From NCBI RefSeq assembly GCF_000224145.3, contig NW_004190472.2:248001-312000 (forward strand): a stretch of DNA of 64,000 bases, read 5' to 3'. The notes beneath the pieces were generated by a model. That model ran no database searches, was not told the DNA's origin, and worked only from the letters and a program-made list of their open reading frames with translations. This document shows positions 58,815 to 64,000 of this stretch, in pieces. The first letter of the stretch is position 1. The number at the start of each line of letters is the position of its first letter. This DNA comes from Ciona intestinalis. Lineage: Eukaryota; Chordata; Ascidiacea; Phlebobranchia; Cionidae. The position numbers and the translations under genes were made by a program.

Positions 58815-61800
58815 CTATCCTACGATCTTGGGTAGCACAGTACGCGTGGTTGCGGCGACGGTGACTGACATGTCCTTGGCTTTGTTTCCTGATGGTTGAC
58901 GGTTAAACGATGAATGGTTTTTAATGGTCGAGTTGTCACCTCGGTGCGCTGTAGCGCCACCAGGCGGTTTGGGGAGGCGCCGACGAAGCCAGGAGTGACG
59001 TAGGGCTTGGGAAGGCGTCATGCGCGCTGCCGGGTCCCAGTCTAGACATCTACGCAGGAAATCGGTGAAGAGAGGGTCGTCGCAGCCTTTGAGCGCTGTA
59101 ACCCATTCTCGCTGACCAGGAGGCCCTCTAAGCTTTCCTCTACGGGAGCGGCCGGGACCAAGGACGGTGCTCCCATCCGATAAAGTTGTCACTTGACAAT
59201 AACGAGGGTGGCCTTTTGAACTAATGAAATTCTTAGCCCGTTTTGATTGGTCAAGAAGACGCCTTGGCGGCATGCCTAGTAGCTCTATAGAGCAAGCTAG
59301 TTGGTCCGCTTCATCCTCGCCTGGCAGGAGGGGATAACCGGTAAGAAGTTCGGCCAGAATGCACCCGAAACTCCACATATCGATCGGCATGCCGTATCTG
59401 CCGCCTAAGATAACCTCAGGAGCGCGATAGAACCGGGATTGGATATAAGTGTAGACACGCTGGTGCTCGTAGCAGGATGAGCCGAAGTCTATGACCTTTA
59501 ATGTAAAAGTAAAACTAAATCAGCCACGAAACAGCATTAGCGAAGTACATGACAAAACAAATCCAAGCATCAAGGTGCATTAACGTATAGTAGGGACACC
59601 TTTGACGCATAATATCCGAATATTCTGATCGTGTTTTAAGTAACAAGTAACAAAGGTCCATGGGAATCGTGAGAATACGGTTTTATAATTCTTTGTATTT
59701 TCTTTGTTTACTACGAAATGGGACGAGAATATAAAGTTAAAAGGTGTCCCATCTCCCCCACCCTTCTATGTCATACAACGTAGCCCATCTTACCTTAATC
59801 CCGCTTCTGCCTTGCTGTTTAAGTAGGATATTCTCAGGTTTTAAGTCGCAGTGAATAATGCGGTTGCGCGATAAGGCTTCCAAACATTGTAGAATCGAGT
59901 GGGCGAATTTTCTCACCAGCTAAAAGTTACAAATGCGGGGATTAAGCGGTAGTACATCGCAATAATACGTTAACTCATAAAAGGATTAGTGAAACACGGA
60001 TAAAAATACACTCAGTGACGTATGGTGACGTCATACAGCTGATGAGTTGACAAAAGCTTTGTATTTCACGCCTACTTGTTTGTGTGATATATGAAGTAAT
60101 TGGTATTTTTAACCGATTGTGTTTTGCTACAATGGCTTATTAATATTTAACGAAAATTTAAACGGTTATTTTAGGCTTGTATTACTAATAAAAGGAAAGC
60201 TAATTTAAAAGCACCTTGTTAAATTAAAGTGAACGTGTATGTTTTTTTCCTGGCATAAAGTAAACATGAAACACCTCTAACGGCGATACAACGACAGCTT
60301 GCCGGATGGGCTGATGTATATTTTAGGCCGCATTGAAAAGCTTTTCTGTTTTAATTTAATCTTCAAAATTATTTTATGCAAATGGTATATCATACTGACT
60401 TCTGTGATAACTGAAAAACGGACAGAAAAAGTTACACAAATAGACAAAAAAGCCGGCAAAACGTAGACAAGACGGAAAAAATAATAAAAATGAACAAAAA
60501 TGGAGAAAAAGTTATGTCTTACCTGAAGGGAAAAGCCTTGGAATTTATTCTTCTTTATGAGCTCATAGAGGTTGATACTAAGTAGTTCAAACGTCATACA
60601 GATGTGGTTTCGGAACGTAAAACTCTCCATCATATGAATTATGTTCATTGCATTGTCCTGGAATAAACAACAATTACTAAATCGATGCGGGAAATTGGAC
60701 ATTTCAATTCAATTTGTTGAACTGTTCGTTTAATTTCATGAATCGAAGTGAAACTTGTGGCTAGGAGAAATGCCGTGGCTAGCAATCGGGCGAAATGATT
60801 GCTGGGACTAGAATTTAATATAATGAACAATTTTGACTAACTATTGGAAATATGTGAGGACATAACATGAATTTATTTATCTTTAGATGACTAGAATGTA
60901 GATTAATTGAATCTAAGAGAATGAATGTAACGGTTAAACGACATTCGTAAAATAAAAACACGAATCACGATTTAGATAAAAATGCCAAAACTTTTATTTA
61001 TATTTCATTTAAATACAGTAACAAAGATCAGATTGATTAAAACAGCGAGGCGAAGGGAATTAGCAACAAAACGAAATCGTTTTTTTTTTCTATATACGTA
61101 AAGTACCGACGATCAGATTAATTAAAACAGCGAATTAGCAGCAAAACGACAGACTTAACTGTTAAGAAACTATTTTTCTTACTTTATCTTGTTTCCTAAG
61201 ATGTTCTAATATTCGTATTTCTTCAGCGGCTTGCCGGTGGAAACGTTTCTCGTTCCTCACGATTTTCAAAGCGACATGTTGGTGTAGTTTATGATCAAAC
61301 GCTTTCATGACCTGAAGTAAGGTCGTATTTAAACATATGTAAAATTTTATTTAACTTTGTTTATATTTATTGCTTTGGTTACAATAATGAAAGTATGTAT
61401 GGCAAAGAGGGGGAAATTAACAGCAAAGTGTAAACGGAACTCGTTTTAACACACTTGGATAAAAGTCAATGACAAATGTCATGTTAAATTAACATAGCGA
61501 TTTAAGAAATAAAAAATAACAGAAAAACGACAGTCGTTGCTAAGAATAAAGTAAATAAATAGCATTTTTTTAAATCGTCGCTGGTAAATGGCTGCGTATA
61601 ATTAAAGCCAGAATATACAATGTTGGGGTAATGGGCCAACTTCTGCCTAAATCTTAGCGGCCATATAGAATAGAATGTTCATATACAATGTTGGGGTAAT
61701 GGGCCAACTTTTGCCTAAATCTTAGCGGCCATATTGTGCATGACTTCAGCCATATAGAATGGAACATACCTGCCCAAAACTTCCTTTGCCAATAACTTTC

Positions 61801-62183
61801 AGGATTTCGTAGCGATATGCGATGTGGTCATGTGGTACAGCTATGTAAGAGCATTGGTCGTCATCGTATCCACAGTTGTTGCTTGCACCAACAACGCCAG
61901 GCCGTTTCTTTGCTGAGGTACCGGTGAAGTAAATACGCGGGTAGCTGAACACTTCATGGTGCTCGTATGAAGTTAACTTTTGCATAAACTGCTTCATTGC
62001 TTCGTCAGGCGAAATGTAGCTCTGCACTGAATCCCTGTCGCCTTTTGATTTCGCTGAGCCGGTCAGCGTGGAACCGGAATCGTTGGGTCCGGAACCTTTC
62101 CTGGTCTGTTGGGGCGCAAGAGCGCGGCGTGCAGGTGATACTTGGTATGCGTGGCCAGTAACTTGCGACGTGCTGTCTTTAGT
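58815..62183 (-). CDS. DYRK2: Dual-specificity tyrosine-regulated kinase 2, 5' exon(s) not found
   Basis: CMGC-group kinase that autophosphorylates on tyrosine and phosphorylates Ser/Thr substrates. Exons on the minus strand: 61770-62183, 61183-61311, 60523-60657, 59794-59919, 58815-59495; all phase 0, 495 codons. The first visible exon carries the NAPA region ([31 protein letters not shown]) and the DYRK box into the kinase. Kinase motifs: P-loop GKGSFGQ, catalytic Lys in [23 protein letters not shown], and the activation loop [13 protein letters not shown] with its target tyrosine. Next are [10 protein letters not shown], the DYRK2/4 insert RRGKLRGPP, and the end TVLPKIVG, matching vertebrate DYRK2. 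The open frame stops just beyond the 62183 acceptor, so the start codon must be on an upstream exon. Confidence 0.93.
59588..59770. mobile_element. MITE A copy in the DYRK2 intron before the last exon
   Basis: Truncated at the left (TAGTAGGGACACC) and ending CATCTCCCCCACCCTTCTA. The core TCGTGAGAATACGGTTTTAT is retained. Confidence 0.6.
61610..61770. repeat. Repeat C duplicated pair (DYRK2 intron)
   Basis: ACAATGTTGGGGTAATGGGC and CTAAATCTTAGCGGCCATAT occur twice 65 bases apart, immediately next to the donor of the first visible exon. Confidence 0.6.
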
Positions 62184-64000
62184 CTGAATTGCATAAAAAC
62201 AAAACATTAACTAACGCTTTTAGGGGCCTGGTATTTCGTCAGCAAAACACTTTCATACAAGATGAGCCTCTAAAGTCTAAACAATTCTTTAAATATTGCC
62301 TGGTAGCAGAAGTAACAGAATTTCAATGAACGCAACTAGGTATGACAGATAAGCATCAAAAGTTCACTACGTTTTATACCAAATAAGCTGCTAAAAGATT
62401 ATTTACATTATTCCTGGTAGCAGAAGTAACAGAATAAATAAAGATTTTACAAAAGAAACTGCAAAACAATCTAAATATACACAGAAGCATTACAATGCGA
62501 AACCTGTAGGCCTTCTGAGTGAATTAGTAGCAACTGACGGAGTAATTGCTGTATTGTATATATAGTGGATGACGTCACCAGGATGACCAAAATACACGGC
62601 ATCAGACGGTAGTCATTACAAAATTAATTACAGTTGGTGTCATTCAGAATAGTTTCGCCGAGCCAGTTTGGCTTTAGGACAAGCGGACTTTGTTTTTATT
62701 TTAAGATCGAAAACTCACAAATCAAATGTTTTCATTCAACAACAGTTTGGAATCGCGAAAAGAAGTATTACGGTTGCTGTGCTTCTACAGGACGCACTGA
62801 GACATGCGTTTCAGTAAAGCTTCTTTTAAAGATAAAACAGATTACAGAACCGAATCGTGTTCGTTTGAAGGGGACAATAATGACATGAGGTCATAAAGAG
62901 CATTGTCAGAGCGGTAAAAAGATGTGTTTTGTATACGTGGGTTCGTATTAGATTTCTCTTGTTGTCAATACAGTGTTAAACAGCGTTGGGAATGTCCTAT
63001 TGTGATGTTACGCGTCCTGTGTGTTAGGTTGAACGCTGTTCTGCTCTTACTGTGATAAGATAGGGGATAGATATCTCGTGTGTGTCTGGTACATCTCAAT
63101 TTAACAGCCTCGACACCAACGCCTTACATGCGTTTGTAAGTTCGCTTCGCAACCTATTTAACAAACCGGTGTAAATATAACATCTGTAGGTGTTATATTT
63201 AGAGTCACATGGCGGCGTACACGCCTGGTGTTATTTTGGTAAATAAAACTTAACGTTTCAAGCAAAAGGTAAACTGTAGAATATAGTAGGTTGGGGTAAG
63301 TCGGGATTAAACAAAGAATATTCCAAATTATATAAATGTATCCCCACAACTGTCCAGTTTAGGCTGGACATTATGCGCTAACGGTATCCGATAATAGACC
63401 AATATCCATCTTACCCCACTGTAGTATTTATATAAACACAAAGCGGCCCGACTTGGACAGAAGAATACATATGGGAAGTTGATCAAATTAAACAACACGG
63501 AAACATTGCCAACGGCGATGAAGTGGTCACGGTCCAAGGCTGTGCTTAAGTTAACCAACTAACTGGGCTAGGCTTAATACGAAGACACTTCTCCTGGTTC
63601 AATACAATCTTGGTTTCAACAATAATTAAACTATGCGAGGGGAACTAAGTTTAACAAGCTTCACCAAACAAATTTTAACATGGAAGAACGTAGATTTTGA
63701 ATTTTAATCTTGTAGTACACCGGCCTAACTCGCTTTTATACAATAGTTTAAGTGGAACGTAAGAAACTTTACAGCATATACGCTACCAAACGATGTTTAA
63801 CGAAGAAAAACATAGATCCTAAACTTCTGTTCCAATACATATGGTCTTAAACCGTCTTTTTGTCTTAAAGAGAACAGAGAAAACAGAAAGCAATATTTGC
63901 AATCATATACGCTTACGTTTTCACATGCGCTACTAAACAAATTTTAACGAAAAACAAACAGTTTAACTGTCTAGTACCTTTTCCTAACTAGCCTTTATAC
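62184..64000. promoter_or_regulatory. DYRK2 upstream region / first intron
   Basis: 62250-62450 holds two tandem units of repeat E (GCCTGGTAGCAGAAGTAACA, CTGCTAAAAGATTA) also seen near 23400. A CRE octamer is at 62570-62577, next to GTATATATAG. 63283-63424 is a second-subfamily MITE A. The DYRK2 start exon could lie here or beyond; no frame was convincing. Nothing else seen to 64000. Confidence 0.4.

Noticed and set aside
1-64000. Retrovirus-like or LTR elements, Polintons, LINE coding sequence
   Set aside because: No reverse transcriptase, integrase, capsid or polymerase motif was recognised in any frame; repeats here are short and non-coding.

Overview
The window looks like a tunicate nuclear genome, most likely Ciona intestinalis/robusta. 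The protein genes are chordate-type with compact multi-exon structures. The introns are short, AT-rich and packed with small non-autonomous repeats of the Ciona kind: a tRNA-related composite SINE with modules of about 97 bp, and a TA-flanked MITE of about 200 bp present in roughly 30 whole or partial copies. The organism call is inference from gene content and repeat style. There are four assembly gaps (6014-6063, 27248-27372, 29653-29702, 54843-55342).

Layout. 1-995 (+): C-terminal exons of GTF2F1 (TFIIF alpha). 1342-8331 (+): RFT1, with the intronless ADAT3 gene (1521-2684, +) nested in its first intron. 6283-6408 (-): an orphan cytoplasmic-tail-like last exon, antisense within RFT1. 9614-32567 (-): a head-to-tail cluster of three paralogous single-pass membrane proteins (TMP-1, TMP-2, TMP-3). 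Each has a signal peptide, an SEA-like segment, an EGF-like cysteine block, one transmembrane helix and a highly divergent tail. They share intron phases 1-1-0-0-1-2-2-0 and I do not recognise the family. The 3' half of TMP-3 is present twice (24589-26870 and 27373-29652), bounded by gaps. 33818-33966 (+): initiator tRNA-Met and tRNA-His, 5 bp apart. 34491-37602 (+): SR splicing factor of the SRSF4/5/6 type. 38996-47018 (+): IFRD1/2. 48618-54527 (+): SGLT-type SLC5 transporter whose last exon(s) are lost in or beyond a 500-base gap. 55343-56400: AT-rich minisatellite. 58815-62183 (-): DYRK2 kinase lacking its 5' exon(s).

Most genes are unrelated housekeeping genes: transcription (GTF2F1), N-glycan precursor flipping (RFT1), tRNA editing (ADAT3), splicing (SRSF), transcriptional co-regulation (IFRD) and kinase signalling (DYRK2). 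The lineage-specific and most novel part is the TMP cluster. Its ectodomains are conserved, while the tails change from an Arg/Ser-rich tract to acidic serine tails carrying YxxV/I motifs. That pattern suggests duplicated surface receptors or mucin-like proteins with diversified signalling. No CRISPR array, operon of bacterial type, or retrovirus-like element was found.
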